A stretch of DNA of 64,000 nucleotides. Source: Streptomyces sp. YS415 (lineage in GTDB: Bacteria; Actinomycetota; Actinomycetes; Streptomycetales; Streptomycetaceae). Under the pieces are notes generated by a model, which was given only the letters and a program-made list of their open reading frames with translations, was not told the DNA's origin and did no database searches. Positions 9,320 to 18,577 of this stretch are shown in pieces (positions within the stretch are counted from its first letter, which is position 1; each line of letters starts with the position of its first letter). The stretch covers positions 186,001 to 250,000 of the forward strand of contig NZ_JAMJFL010000001.1 in the NCBI RefSeq assembly GCF_023544665.1, read 5' to 3'. The position numbers and the translations under genes were made by a program.

Positions 9320-9327
9320 ATGTCGGT
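9311..9327. promoter_or_regulatory. palindrome overlapping the ctaE start
   Basis: ACCGACATAATGTCGGT is a perfect 8+1+8 palindrome that includes the ATG at 9320. CATAAT at 9316-9321 could also be a -10 element placing the transcript start at about 9328-9329, on the alternative GTG start. Either an operator or an RNA hairpin at the translation start is possible. Confidence 0.5.
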
Positions 9328-9940
9328 CGTGGCGACAGCAACGACAGTAGAAACCGGGCACGCGCACCCGTCGGTCAATCGGCCGAACCTCACCAGCGTC
9401 GGAACCATCATCTGGCTGAGTTCCGAGCTGATGTTCTTCGCGGCCCTCTTCGCGATGTACTTCACCCTGCGATCGGTGACGGGCCCCGACTTCTGGTCGG
9501 AGAAGGCCCACGCCCTGAACTTCCCGTTCGCGGCGACGAACACCACGATCCTGGTGCTCTCCTCCCTCACCTGCCAGCTCGGCGTCTTCGCCGCCGAGCG
9601 CGGTGACGTGAAGAAGCTCCGGATGTGGTTCATCGTCACCTTCGTGATGGGTGCGATCTTCATCGGCGGCCAGGTCTACGAGTACACCGAGCTGGTGAAG
9701 AAGGACGGGCTCTCGCTCTCCTCCGACGCATACGGCTCGGCCTTCTACCTGACCACCGGCTTCCACGGCCTGCACGTGACGGGAGGCCTCATCGCCTTCC
9801 TGCTGGTCCTCGGCCGTACGTACGCGGCCAAGAGGTTCACTCACGAGCAGGCAACCGCCGCCATCGTCGTGTCCTACTACTGGCACTTCGTCGATGTCGT
9901 CTGGATCGGCCTCTTCGCAACGATCTACATGATCAAGTAG
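9320..9940 (+). CDS. ctaE: cytochrome c oxidase subunit III
   Basis: This is the third core subunit of aa3 oxidase, which stabilises subunit I and its proton uptake. The 206-aa, five-helix product is the short actinobacterial form lacking the first two helices of the mitochondrial subunit. Typical motifs are [24 protein letters not shown] and [20 protein letters not shown]. The start could be ATG 9320 or GTG 9329; neither has a Shine-Dalgarno sequence. It heads the ctaE-qcrCAB unit, 83 bases before qcrC. Confidence 0.96.
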   Translation: MSVVATATTVETGHAHPSVNRPNLTSVGTIIWLSSELMFFAALFAMYFTLRSVTGPDFWSEKAHALNFPFAATNTTILVLSSLTCQLGVFAAERGDVKKLRMWFIVTFVMGAIFIGGQVYEYTELVKKDGLSLSSDAYGSAFYLTTGFHGLHVTGGLIAFLLVLGRTYAAKRFTHEQATAAIVVSYYWHFVDVVWIGLFATIYMIK

Positions 9941-10023
9941 CCGGGCCCGTCCCGCGCGCTGCGAGCAAGCAAGCGCACATCCCAGAAGCATCGACGCAGA
10001 AGATCCTGACACCGGGGTAATCC

Positions 10024-10836
10024 GTGAAAAAGCTCTCCGCACGACGACGCCATCCGCTGGCGGCGGTCGTCGTCCTACTCCTCGCGCTGGCGGCCACTGG
10101 GGGGCTGTACGCCTTTGTCGCGCCCACGGGCAAGGCGCAGGCTGAGGAAACCGCCCAGTCCCTGGCCATCGACGAGGGCAAGAAGCTCTACGCCGTCGGC
10201 TGCGCCAGCTGCCACGGAACCGGCGGTCAGGGCACCTCCGACGGTCCGCCTCTGGTGGGCGTCGGCGCCGCGGCCGTGGACTTCCAGGTGGGCACCGGCC
10301 GCATGCCGGCCGCGACCTCCCAGAGCGCCCAGGCGCCGGAGAAGCCGGTCGTCTACTCGCAGGCCGAGATCGACCAGCTCGCGGCGTACGTCGCCTCCCT
10401 GGGCGCCGGTCCGTCCATCCCGACCGAGGCGGAGTACGGCCCCGAGGGCGCCGACATCGCCAAGGGCGGCGACCTGTTCCGCACCAACTGCGCGCAGTGC
10501 CACAACTTCACCGGCAAGGGCGGTGCGCTGACCCACGGCAAGTACGCGCCTCCGCTCGACGACGTCGACCCGAAGCACATCTACGAGGCCATGCAGACCG
10601 GCCCGCAGAACATGCCCTCCTTCCCCGACACGACGCTGTCGGAGCAGAACAAGAAGGACATCATCGCGTACCTCGACGCGGTCAACAGCGACGACACCGA
10701 GAGCCCCGGTGGCCTTGAGCTGGGCGGACTCGGTCCGGTCGCCGAAGGCCTGTTCGCCTGGGTCTTCGGGCTCGGCGCGCTGATCGCGGTCGCCGTCTGG
10801 GTCGCCGCTCGGACCGCAAAGGCCAAGAAGTCATGA
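10024..10836 (+). CDS. qcrC: diheme cytochrome c subunit of the bc1 complex
   Basis: It carries electrons from the Rieske/cytochrome b core to CuA, replacing cytochrome c1 and soluble cytochrome c in actinobacteria. The 270-aa protein has an N-terminal membrane anchor, two class I cytochrome c domains with heme motifs C60ASCH64 and C156AQCH160, axial Met candidates in GRMPA and QNMPSFP, and a C-terminal membrane helix. The start is GTG 10024. The stop overlaps the qcrA start (ATGA), giving coupled translation. This CxxCH pair is the hallmark of the bc1-aa3 supercomplex in actinobacteria. Confidence 0.97.
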   Translation: MKKLSARRRHPLAAVVVLLLALAATGGLYAFVAPTGKAQAEETAQSLAIDEGKKLYAVGCASCHGTGGQGTSDGPPLVGVGAAAVDFQVGTGRMPAATSQSAQAPEKPVVYSQAEIDQLAAYVASLGAGPSIPTEAEYGPEGADIAKGGDLFRTNCAQCHNFTGKGGALTHGKYAPPLDDVDPKHIYEAMQTGPQNMPSFPDTTLSEQNKKDIIAYLDAVNSDDTESPGGLELGGLGPVAEGLFAWVFGLGALIAVAVWVAARTAKAKKS

Positions 10837-11888
10837 GTAGCCAAGACATTCCAGAGAAGAACCTGCCCGCTGAGCAGGACGCACACGGCGCGGTGAGCGT
10901 CGCGGACGACAAGGACCCGTTCGCGGATCCCGGTCTGCCGCCCCACGAGCACCGGATCCAGGACATCGACGAGCGGGCCGCCAAGCGGTCCGAACGTGCC
11001 GTCGCCATGCTGTTCGTGGTGTCGATGCTGGCCACCGTCGCCTTCATCGCCGCCTACGTGGCGATCCCGGTCGACAAGTCGGTCTACATCTTCCCGATCG
11101 GGCACGTCAGCGCGCTGAACTTCGCGCTGGGCATGACGCTCGGCATCTCGCTGTTCTGCATCGGCGCGGGCGCGGTCCACTGGGCCCGCACCCTGATGTC
11201 GGACGTCGAGGTCGCCGAGGACCGCCACGCGGTCCAGTCGCCGCCGGAGGTCAAGGCCAAGGTTCTGGCCGACTTCGCGGAGGGCGCCAAGGAGTCCGCG
11301 CTCGGCCGCCGCAAGCTGATCCGGAACACGATGTTCGGCGCGCTGGCCCTGTTCCCGCTCTCCGGTGTCGTCCTGCTGCGCGACCTCGGTCCGCTGCCCG
11401 GCACCTCGCTGCGCCACACCCTGTGGTCCAAGGGCAAGCTGCTCGTCAACATGAACACCAACGAGCCGCTGCGTCCCTCGGACGTCGCGGTCGGCTCCCT
11501 CACCTTCGCCAAGCCGGAGGGCCTGGAGGAGCACGACCACGACTTCCAGAAGGAGATCGCCAAGGCGGCCCTGATGATCGTCCGCATCCAGCCGGACAAC
11601 ATCAAGGACAAGCGCGAACTCGAGTGGTCGCACGAGGGCATCGTCGCGTACTCGAAGATCTGCACCCACGTCGGTTGCCCGATCTCCCTGTACGAGCAGC
11701 AGACGCACCACGCGCTGTGCCCCTGCCACCAGTCCACCTTCGACCTCTCCGACGGTGCCCGAGTGATCTTCGGTCCCGCCGGTCACGCCCTGCCGCAGCT
11801 GCGCATCGGTGTGAACGACGAGGGCTACCTCGAGGCGCTCGGCGACTTCGATGAGCCCGTCGGTCCTGCCTTCTGGGAGCGCGGATGA
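10833..11888 (+). CDS. qcrA: Rieske iron-sulfur subunit of the bc1 complex
   Basis: It carries the [2Fe-2S] cluster that oxidises menaquinol at the Qo site. The 351-aa protein has three N-terminal membrane helices (actinobacterial form; classical Rieske proteins have one), then a soluble domain. Cluster ligands are C277 and H279 in CTHVGC and C296 and H299 in CPCH; C282 and C298 form the conserved disulfide. The GPAGHALPQ loop follows. It overlaps qcrC and qcrB by four bases each. Confidence 0.97.
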   Translation: MSSQDIPEKNLPAEQDAHGAVSVADDKDPFADPGLPPHEHRIQDIDERAAKRSERAVAMLFVVSMLATVAFIAAYVAIPVDKSVYIFPIGHVSALNFALGMTLGISLFCIGAGAVHWARTLMSDVEVAEDRHAVQSPPEVKAKVLADFAEGAKESALGRRKLIRNTMFGALALFPLSGVVLLRDLGPLPGTSLRHTLWSKGKLLVNMNTNEPLRPSDVAVGSLTFAKPEGLEEHDHDFQKEIAKAALMIVRIQPDNIKDKRELEWSHEGIVAYSKICTHVGCPISLYEQQTHHALCPCHQSTFDLSDGARVIFGPAGHALPQLRIGVNDEGYLEALGDFDEPVGPAFWERG

Positions 11889-13522
11889 GCACTTCAGAGA
11901 CCACAGAGTCCCGCGCACGCGGGAAGGCGCCGGCCGGCGAGCGAGTCGCCGACTGGGCCGACGGCCGGCTGGGCATCTACGGCCTGGCCAAGGCCAACAT
12001 GCGCAAGATCTTCCCCGACCACTGGTCGTTCATGCTGGGTGAGGTCTGCCTCTACAGCTTCATCATCATCATCCTCACGGGTGTGTACCTGACGCTGTTC
12101 TTCCACCCGTCGATGAACGAGGTGGAGTACCACGGCAGCTACGTCCCGCTGCAGGGCCAGCTGATGTCCGAGGCGTTCAACTCGACCATGCACATCTCCT
12201 TCGATGTGCGCGGTGGTCTGCTGATCCGGCAGATCCACCACTGGGCCGCGCTGATCTTCCTGGCCGGCATGTTCGTGCACATGATGCGCGTGTTCTTCAC
12301 CGGCGCGTTCCGCAAGCCGCGTGAGATCAACTGGCTGTTCGGCTTCCTGCTGTTCGTCCTCGGCATGTTCACCGGCTTCACCGGTTACTCGCTCCCGGAC
12401 GACCTGCTCTCCGGCACCGGTGTCCGCTTCATGGAGGGCGCGGTCCTGTCCGTGCCCATCGTCGGCACGTACCTGTCGTTCTTCCTCTTCGGCGGGGAGT
12501 TCCCGGGCGGCGACTTCGTGGCCCGCTTCTACTCGGTGCACATCCTGCTGCTGCCGGGCATCATGCTCGGCCTGGTGGTCGCCCACCTGATCCTGGTCGT
12601 CTACCACAAGCACACGCAGTACGCGGGTCCCGGCAAGACCAACAAGAACGTCGTCGGCATGCCGCTGCTGCCGGTCTACATGGCCAAGGCCGGAGGCTTC
12701 TTCTTCCTGGTCTTCGGTGTCATCGCGGTCATCTCGGCGATCGCCACGATCAACCCGATCTGGGCCCTGGGTCCCTACCGTCCGGACCAGGTGTCCACCG
12801 GCGCCCAGCCCGACTGGTACATGGGCTTCTCCGAGGGCCTGATCCGTGTGATGCCGGGCTGGGAGATCAACTTCTGGGGTCACACGCTCGTCCTGGGTGT
12901 GTTCATCCCGCTGATGATCTTCCCGCTGGTCCTGGTCGCCATCGCGGTCTACCCGTTCATCGAGGCCTGGGTCACCGGCGACAAGCGCGAGCACCACATC
13001 CTGGACCGCCCGCGCAACGCGCCGACCCGTACCGCCTTCGGTGTCGCGTGGATCACCTGGTACATGATCCTGCTGATCGGTGGTGGAAACGACCTGTGGG
13101 CCACCCACTTCCACATGTCGATCAACGCCATCACCTGGTTCGTCCGCATCGGGTTCTTCGTCGGCCCGGTCATCGCCTTCATCGTCACCAAGCGGATCTG
13201 CCTCGGCCTCCAGCGCCGGGACCGGGACAAGGTGCTGCACGGCCGCGAGTCGGGCATCATCAAGCGCCTGCCGCACGGTGAGTTCATCGAGGTGCACGAG
13301 CCGCTCAGCCAGGAGCAGCTGCACACCCTCACCGCGCACGAGCAGTACAAGCCGGCCGAGATCGGCCCGACGGTCGACGAGAACGGTGTCGAGCGCAAGG
13401 TGAAGGGCTCCGAGAAGCTGCGCGCCAAGCTCAGCAAGGCGTACTTCGGCGAGGAGGCCCAGATTCCGAAGCCGACCGTCGAGGAGTACAAGGAGATCAC
13501 GAGCGGCCACGGCCACCACTGA
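11885..13522 (+). CDS. qcrB: cytochrome b subunit of the bc1 complex
   Basis: It holds hemes bL and bH and the quinol sites. The 545-aa product has eight or nine membrane helices, paired heme-ligand His in helices two and four (RQIHHWAALIF, HMMRVFFTG, FYSVHILLLPG, VAHLILVVYHKH), and the Qo motif PDWYMGF, which replaces PEWY as usual in actinobacteria. The roughly 120-residue hydrophilic C-terminal tail is also actinobacterial. The ATG overlaps the qcrA stop. A 20-base-pair hairpin follows the gene. Confidence 0.97.
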   Translation: MSTSETTESRARGKAPAGERVADWADGRLGIYGLAKANMRKIFPDHWSFMLGEVCLYSFIIIILTGVYLTLFFHPSMNEVEYHGSYVPLQGQLMSEAFNSTMHISFDVRGGLLIRQIHHWAALIFLAGMFVHMMRVFFTGAFRKPREINWLFGFLLFVLGMFTGFTGYSLPDDLLSGTGVRFMEGAVLSVPIVGTYLSFFLFGGEFPGGDFVARFYSVHILLLPGIMLGLVVAHLILVVYHKHTQYAGPGKTNKNVVGMPLLPVYMAKAGGFFFLVFGVIAVISAIATINPIWALGPYRPDQVSTGAQPDWYMGFSEGLIRVMPGWEINFWGHTLVLGVFIPLMIFPLVLVAIAVYPFIEAWVTGDKREHHILDRPRNAPTRTAFGVAWITWYMILLIGGGNDLWATHFHMSINAITWFVRIGFFVGPVIAFIVTKRICLGLQRRDRDKVLHGRESGIIKRLPHGEFIEVHEPLSQEQLHTLTAHEQYKPAEIGPTVDENGVERKVKGSEKLRAKLSKAYFGEEAQIPKPTVEEYKEITSGHGHH

Positions 13523-13540
13523 TCACTGCGCACGCCACGC

Positions 13541-13587
13541 CACGGCGAAGGGCCCCGTCCGGTGTACGGACGGGGCCCTTCGCCGTG
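13541..13587 (+). terminator. terminator-like hairpin after qcrB
   Basis: A perfect 20-base-pair stem (13541-13560 with 13568-13587) with a 7-base loop and no T-run. Stem-only terminators of this kind are common in actinobacteria. It separates the respiratory unit from trpD. Confidence 0.85.
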
Positions 13588-13660
13588 TCCGGGGCTGGAT
13601 AGGGTGGGGACCACACCCCTGTCGGGGTGCATCTCTGCTACGACACCCAGGAGCGGCCCC

Positions 13661-14725
13661 ATGAGCGCTGTGACCCCCGCTGGAGGCGACACCGCGGCGG
13701 GCCGTTCCTGGCCCCGGTTGCTGAACGGCCTGCTGGAGGGGCGCGATCTGGGCGCCGACGACACGGCCTGGGCGATGGACCTGATCATGCGCGGCGAGGC
13801 GACCGACGCGCAGATCGCCGGGTTCGTGGTGGCGCTGCGGGCCAAGGGCGAGACGGTCCAGGAGATCACCGGCTTCGTCCGGACGATGTACGCGCACGCC
13901 CATGTCATCGAGGTGTCCGGCGACACCGTCGACATCGTCGGCACGGGCGGGGACGGCGCCAAGACCGTCAACATCTCCACGATGTCCGCGATCGTGGTGG
14001 CCGGCGCGGGCGCCAAGGTCGTCAAGCACGGCAACCGTGCGGCATCCTCCGCCTCGGGTTCCTCGGACGTCCTGGAGAAGCTCGGGGTCAACCTGGAGCT
14101 GCCGGTGTCCCGAGTGCCGCAGGTCGTCGAGGAGGCCGGGATCACCTTCTGCTTCGCGGCGAAGTTCCACCCGGCGATGCGTCACGCGGGCGCGGCGCGC
14201 GGCCAGTTGGGCATCAGGACCGTCTTCAACGTCCTCGGTCCGCTCACCAACCCGGCACGCGTGCGGGCACAGGCGGTCGGGGTCGCCGACCCGCGGATGG
14301 CGCCGATCGTGGCCGGGGTGTTCGCCGAGCGCGGCAACTCCTCCCTGGTCTTCCGCGGCGACGACGGCCTGGACGAGCTGACCACCACCGCCACCTCCCG
14401 GGTCTGGATCGTCCGGGACGGCAAGGTCACCGAGGAGGCCTTCGACCCGCGGGACGTGGGCCTGGAGCTGGTGCCGGTGGAGGCGCTGCGGGGCGCGGAC
14501 GCCTCCTACAACGCGGACGTCGCGCGCAGGCTGCTGAACGGCGAGACGGGCCCCGTCCGGGACGCCGTGCTCCTCAACTCGGCGGCGGCACTGGTGGCGT
14601 TGGACCCGACCGGGGCGCCCCTGGCCGAGCAGATCCGCACCGGTATGGCGAGGGCGGCGGAGTCGATCGACTCCGGCGCGGCCAAGCGGACGCTGGAGCG
14701 CTGGGTGGCCGCCAGCAACGCCTAG
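13661..14725 (+). CDS. trpD: anthranilate phosphoribosyltransferase
   Basis: It transfers phosphoribosyl from PRPP to anthranilate, the second committed step of tryptophan synthesis. The 354-aa protein shows the PRPP-binding glycine loop [19 protein letters not shown], the [21 protein letters not shown] segment that binds anthranilate and metal, and the late DELT motif. The ATG at 13661 has AGGAG at 13649-13653; the frame stays open upstream into the qcrB hairpin but that part is not coding. The same gene follows the bc1 genes in M. tuberculosis (Rv2192c). It stands apart from trpE, which is 27 kb away. Confidence 0.95.
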   Translation: MSAVTPAGGDTAAGRSWPRLLNGLLEGRDLGADDTAWAMDLIMRGEATDAQIAGFVVALRAKGETVQEITGFVRTMYAHAHVIEVSGDTVDIVGTGGDGAKTVNISTMSAIVVAGAGAKVVKHGNRAASSASGSSDVLEKLGVNLELPVSRVPQVVEEAGITFCFAAKFHPAMRHAGAARGQLGIRTVFNVLGPLTNPARVRAQAVGVADPRMAPIVAGVFAERGNSSLVFRGDDGLDELTTTATSRVWIVRDGKVTEEAFDPRDVGLELVPVEALRGADASYNADVARRLLNGETGPVRDAVLLNSAAALVALDPTGAPLAEQIRTGMARAAESIDSGAAKRTLERWVAASNA

Positions 14726-14796
14726 CGGTCACCGGTCGACGTCCCGCGATCCGGACACGGGTTGCGGGACGACGATCACTTCCCCTAAATTCCTGT

Positions 14797-14882
14797 ACCA
14801 GGTCATGAGTGACAGTCATGAGGCCCCGGCCGACTGTCCGGCAACCCTCCGTCCGTGGCGGGGTGCCCCGGGTGAGGACCAG
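14797..14882 (+). promoter_or_regulatory. SAM-IV riboswitch aptamer
   Basis: The sequence has the conserved SAM-I/SAM-IV core: GTCATGAGTGACAGTCATGA at 14802-14821, the CCGGCAACCC block at 14838-14847, and the GGGGTGCCCC hairpin at 14860-14869 followed by GGGTGAGGACC. GGTC (14801-14804) pairs with GACC (14877-14880) to close P1. SAM-IV aptamers occur in Streptomyces upstream of sulfur-metabolism genes. Binding of S-adenosylmethionine is expected to lower expression of the class V PLP enzyme downstream. Confidence 0.88.
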
Positions 14883-14885
14883 GCC

Positions 14886-14983
14886 GTGAGCAGCAAGGCT
14901 CGCGGCAAGCGCGGACCCCTCGCGATACACCAGGGGTCCTGGGTCGATCGAGGGAGCCTTCCGTGAGCAAGCGAATGCGATAG
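14886..14983 (+). other. two overlapping upstream ORFs after the SAM-IV aptamer
   Basis: A 26-codon ORF starts at GTG 14886, seven bases after GAGGA (14874-14878), and ends at TGA 14964-14966. The second, of six codons (VSKRMR), starts at GTG 14963 within that stop (GTGA overlap) and has AGGGAG at 14951-14956 as a well-spaced ribosome site. Both lie between the aptamer and the coding region. GAGGA is partly inside the P1 helix. Expression is inferred only from the ribosome sites and the coupling. Confidence 0.35.
14913..14939 (+). terminator. hairpin in the riboswitch expression platform
   Basis: GGACCCCT (14913-14920) pairs with AGGGGTCC (14932-14939), without a T-run. The 3' arm GGTCC could instead pair with GGACC at 14876-14880, which is the 3' strand of P1, giving a simple switch between aptamer-plus-hairpin and an alternative helix. 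Confidence 0.45.
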
Positions 14984-15047
14984 GGCCGCCGAGCCCCGCC
15001 TCCGCGCACCCCTTTTGTCTTTCTTCTCTTCTCTCACGGGAGCCCCC

Positions 15048-16424
15048 ATGTCTGTCTCCACCGCTGCCTCCGCACCGACCATTTGTGCCCCGCTGCCCGT
15101 TCTCGGCCGGGATGTCACCGTCCCGCTCGTCACCGGCGGCGAGGTCACCTACGCCGCGCTCGACTACGCCGCCAGCGCCCCCGCGCTCCAGCGGGTCTGG
15201 GACGACGTGGCCGCCTACGCCCCGTACTACGGCAGCGTCCACCGGGGCGCCGGGTACCTCTCGCAGCTCTCCACCGACCTCTTCGAGAACGCCCGCCGGA
15301 CGGTCGCGGAGTTCCTGGACTGCCGCGCCGACGACCAGCTGATCTTCACCCGGTCCACGACCGACTCCCTGAACCTGCTCGCCGCCGCCCTGCCCGCCGG
15401 CTGCCAGGTCTTCGTCTTCGAGACCGAGCACCACGCCTCCCTGCTGCCCTGGCAGGACGCCGAGGTCACCTACCTCGACGCCCCGCGCACCCCGCGCCAG
15501 GCCGTCGAGACCCTGGAGCGCGCCCTCGCCGCCCGCACCGCGTCCGCCGACGGCGGCCACGCCCCGGCCCTGGTCTGTGTCACCGGCGCCTCCAACGTCA
15601 CCGGCGAGCTGTGGCCGGTGCGCGAACTGGCCGCCGCCGCCCATGCGCACGGCGCCCGCATCGTCCTGGACGCCGCGCAGCTCGCCCCGCACCACCCAGT
15701 CTCGGTCCAGGACCTGGACGTCGACTGGATCGCCTTCTCCGGCCACAAGCTCTACGCCCCCTTCGGCTCCGGCGTGCTGGCCGGCCGCGCCGACTGGCTG
15801 ATCGCGGCCGACCCGTACCTCGCGGGCGGCGGAGCCAGCCGCAAGGTCAGCCGGCGCGCGGACGGGGGAGTGGACGTGGAGTGGCACGAGAGCGCGGCCC
15901 GGCACGAGGCCGGCTCGCCGAACGTGATCGGCGCCTACTCCATCGCCTCGGCCTGCAAGGCCCTCACCGAGGCCGGTTTCGACACCCTGGTCGCCCGGGA
16001 GCGGTACCTGATCGAGAAGGTCCGCGAGGGGCTCGCCGGGGTGCCCGAGGTCCGGATCCTCTCCCTCTTCGGCGACGACGCCCCGCGGGTCGGCGTGCTC
16101 TCCTTCGTGGTCGACGGCTGGAACAGCTCCCACTTCGCCGCCGCCCTCTCCGCCGAGTACGGCATCGGCGTCCGCGACGGCCTGTTCTGCGCCCACCCGC
16201 TGGTCCGCACCCTGCTCGGCAGCGACCCGGGCACCCAGGGCGAGTGCGGCGCCCCCGAGGCGGCACCCGGCGAGAAGTCCCTCAACGCCATCCGGGTCAG
16301 CTTCGGCGCCGGCACCCCGGACGAGCACGTGGAGCGCTTCGTGACCGCGGTGCGCGAGCTGGTCACCGACGGCGCCCAGTGGAACTACCGTACGGTGGAC
16401 GGGCGTTGCGTACCCGCCGTGTGA
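15048..16424 (+). CDS. class V aminotransferase-fold PLP enzyme (SufS/cysteine desulfurase-like)
   Basis: This is a 458-aa PLP enzyme of the SufS/Csd/isopenicillin-epimerase branch. The PLP-binding Lys is K234 in FSGHKLYAPFGSG, the cofactor Asp and Gln lie in IVLDAAQLAPH, and the substrate-side motif HRGAGYLSQLST is typical of SufS-like proteins. A Cys in GLFCAHPLVR is near the position of the desulfurase Cys. The ATG at 15048 has CGGGAG upstream. SAM-IV control indicates a role in sulfur amino acid use, for example cysteine desulfuration or a C-S lyase reaction; the exact substrate is not decided by sequence. Confidence 0.8.
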   Translation: MSVSTAASAPTICAPLPVLGRDVTVPLVTGGEVTYAALDYAASAPALQRVWDDVAAYAPYYGSVHRGAGYLSQLSTDLFENARRTVAEFLDCRADDQLIFTRSTTDSLNLLAAALPAGCQVFVFETEHHASLLPWQDAEVTYLDAPRTPRQAVETLERALAARTASADGGHAPALVCVTGASNVTGELWPVRELAAAAHAHGARIVLDAAQLAPHHPVSVQDLDVDWIAFSGHKLYAPFGSGVLAGRADWLIAADPYLAGGGASRKVSRRADGGVDVEWHESAARHEAGSPNVIGAYSIASACKALTEAGFDTLVARERYLIEKVREGLAGVPEVRILSLFGDDAPRVGVLSFVVDGWNSSHFAAALSAEYGIGVRDGLFCAHPLVRTLLGSDPGTQGECGAPEAAPGEKSLNAIRVSFGAGTPDEHVERFVTAVRELVTDGAQWNYRTVDGRCVPAV

Positions 16425-16483
16425 TCCCCTGACGTACGCTCCCGGTGCGGGTCGACGGGGCGGACGGAACGGGCGGGGGCGGG

Positions 16484-18577
16484 GTGCAGGCGCTGCGGGA
16501 CACGGATCCTCGGCGGATCGGGCCGTACGAGGTGCTCGGACGGCTCGGCGCCGGAGGGATGGGCGAGGTGTACCTCGCCGAGGCACGCGGCGGGATGCGG
16601 CTCGCGGTCAAGGTGGTGCGGCCCGAGCACGCCGGGGACCGGACCTTCCGCGCCCGGTTCCGCCAGGAGCTGCGCGCCGCGCGGGACGTCGGCGGGGACG
16701 GCACGTACACCGCCCGGGTCGTCGACGCCGACCCCGAGGGCGAACCGCCGTGGATGGCGTCCGAGTTCGTCGAGGGGCCCACCCTGCGGGACGCCGTGCT
16801 GGACGGCGGGCCGCTGCCCGCTCCCGCGGTACGGGTCCTCGCGGCGGCGCTCGGCCGGGCCCTGACCGCGATCCATGCCAGGGGCCTGGTGCACCGGGAT
16901 CTCAAGCCCTCCAACATCCTGCTGGCGGCGGACGGCCCCCGGGTCATCGACTTCGGGATCGTCCGGGCGCTGGAGGCGACCGCGCTGACGAGCCCCGGGT
17001 CGATCGTCGGCACGGTCGGCTATGTCTCCCCGGAGCAGATCCGCAACACCGGCGAAGTGGGCCCGCAGAGCGATGTGTTCGCGCTGGGAGCGGTCCTCGC
17101 CTACGCCTCCGGGGGACGCCGGCCCTTCGGCGAGGGCCATGAGTCGGTGGTCCTGCTGCGCATCCTGAGCGGCGACCATGATCTGTCCCAGGTGCCCGAG
17201 GAGTTCCGGCCGCTGGTGGAGTCCTGCCTGAGCCCGGACCCGGCCGGGCGGCCGGGTCCGGGGGCCGTCATGGCGGCCGTGGGACACACGGAGGCGTCGC
17301 TGCCCGCCGCTGTGCGGCCGGGCTGGTTCACCGGCGGCGGCCCGCGGTGGGTGCCGGGAGACGACGCGGAGCGCAGGAGCGGAGTCGAGTACATGGCGAC
17401 GGCGACGGAGGCGGACGCGGTCGCGCCTCCAGCGGCGGCACTGCCCCCGCCGTCGCGCCGCGGTGTGCTGCGGGCCGTGGCCGGTGGTGCCGTGGTGGCC
17501 GCCGCCGGGGGTGTCGGCGGCTGGTGGTGGCTGCGGGAGCCGGAGCGGGGGAAGAAGGACCCGCCCTCCGCGACGGCCACCGGGAAGCCGGTCCTGCGCT
17601 GGCAGTTCTCGATGGACCAGGTCATGACCCCGCGGCTCGGCTCGCTCTCCCCCAAGGGCGACGTCCTGTACGCCGCCACGTCCTCCGTCGACCTGTACGC
17701 GCTCTCCGACCGTGGGGAGGACCTCTGGAAGGCCGACCTCGGCGGCGCCGGTCTCGATCCCCTGGCGACGGCGGACGGCGTCTACTGCACCGTGGTCGAG
17801 GGCGACAGCGCGGACGGCTCCCAGCGGCTGCGGCTGTGCCGGTACGACACGGCGGGCGAGCGCGGCTGGAGCCGGAGCCTGGGGCCGACGGGCACCGCTC
17901 CCGTCCTCGCCGGCGAGACGATCGTGGTGGGCGCCGGGGACGAGGACATCGGGGAGTTGCGCGCCTACGCGGCGGACGGCGGCATGCGCTGGCAGCGAGG
18001 GCTCGTGGGCCCGCTCACCGAGGCACCCCTGGTGCACGGCGGTGTGATCTACGCCGGAACCCGCGCGGGCCTGCTGGCCGCCTTCGACGCCGGGGACGGC
18101 ACACCGCTGTGGAAGGCGGAGGCGGACGCCGACCTGCGGCGGCCCGTGATGGTGGCGGGCCGGGCCCTTGCCGCCGCCTCCGCCGGCGAGCAGACCTGGC
18201 ACGGCTTCACCCTCGACGGGCAGCGGCTGTGGCGCGGGGCCGAGGCCGACTCTGAGCTGGAAGGTCCGGTCACCGCGGCCGGCCCGCTGGCGCTTCTCAC
18301 GGAGGACCGGGTGGTGAAGGCGTTCACCGCGGACGGCCGGCCGGCCTGGACGTACGGGGACGGGGACTTCGACATCACCGCACCCGCGGTGTCGGACGGC
18401 CGGATCCTCCTGCAGACTCCCGACGAGATACACGCCCTGAACCTCGAGGGCGAGCGGTTGTGGCGCTTCCCGCTCCCGGCCGGCTATCCGGTCTCGGCCC
18501 CCCTGCTGCGCGGCAACCGCCTCTACGTCACCTCGGAAGAGGGGGTGGCAGCCCTCGACCTCACGGCCGGCCCCTAG
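16484..18577 (+). CDS. Ser/Thr protein kinase with C-terminal PQQ-type beta-propeller
   Basis: The N-terminal kinase domain (about residues 8-270) has the P-loop LGAGGMGEVYLAE, the catalytic loop HRDLKPSN, DFG and the SPEQI activation segment. A Pro/Ala linker leads to an RR-containing membrane segment (SRRGVLRAVAGGAVVAAAGG). A seven-bladed type repeat region follows, with units such as DVLYAATSSVDLYALSDRGEDLWK and GDGTPLWKAEA, that would face outside. This is the AfsK-like layout used in Streptomyces to sense extracellular signals. I chose GTG 16484 because relatives start at xALRDxDPRRIG; GTG 16445 is also in frame. The stop overlaps the convergent RAM-protein stop. Confidence 0.88.
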   Translation: MQALRDTDPRRIGPYEVLGRLGAGGMGEVYLAEARGGMRLAVKVVRPEHAGDRTFRARFRQELRAARDVGGDGTYTARVVDADPEGEPPWMASEFVEGPTLRDAVLDGGPLPAPAVRVLAAALGRALTAIHARGLVHRDLKPSNILLAADGPRVIDFGIVRALEATALTSPGSIVGTVGYVSPEQIRNTGEVGPQSDVFALGAVLAYASGGRRPFGEGHESVVLLRILSGDHDLSQVPEEFRPLVESCLSPDPAGRPGPGAVMAAVGHTEASLPAAVRPGWFTGGGPRWVPGDDAERRSGVEYMATATEADAVAPPAAALPPPSRRGVLRAVAGGAVVAAAGGVGGWWWLREPERGKKDPPSATATGKPVLRWQFSMDQVMTPRLGSLSPKGDVLYAATSSVDLYALSDRGEDLWKADLGGAGLDPLATADGVYCTVVEGDSADGSQRLRLCRYDTAGERGWSRSLGPTGTAPVLAGETIVVGAGDEDIGELRAYAADGGMRWQRGLVGPLTEAPLVHGGVIYAGTRAGLLAAFDAGDGTPLWKAEADADLRRPVMVAGRALAAASAGEQTWHGFTLDGQRLWRGAEADSELEGPVTAAGPLALLTEDRVVKAFTADGRPAWTYGDGDFDITAPAVSDGRILLQTPDEIHALNLEGERLWRFPLPAGYPVSAPLLRGNRLYVTSEEGVAALDLTAGP

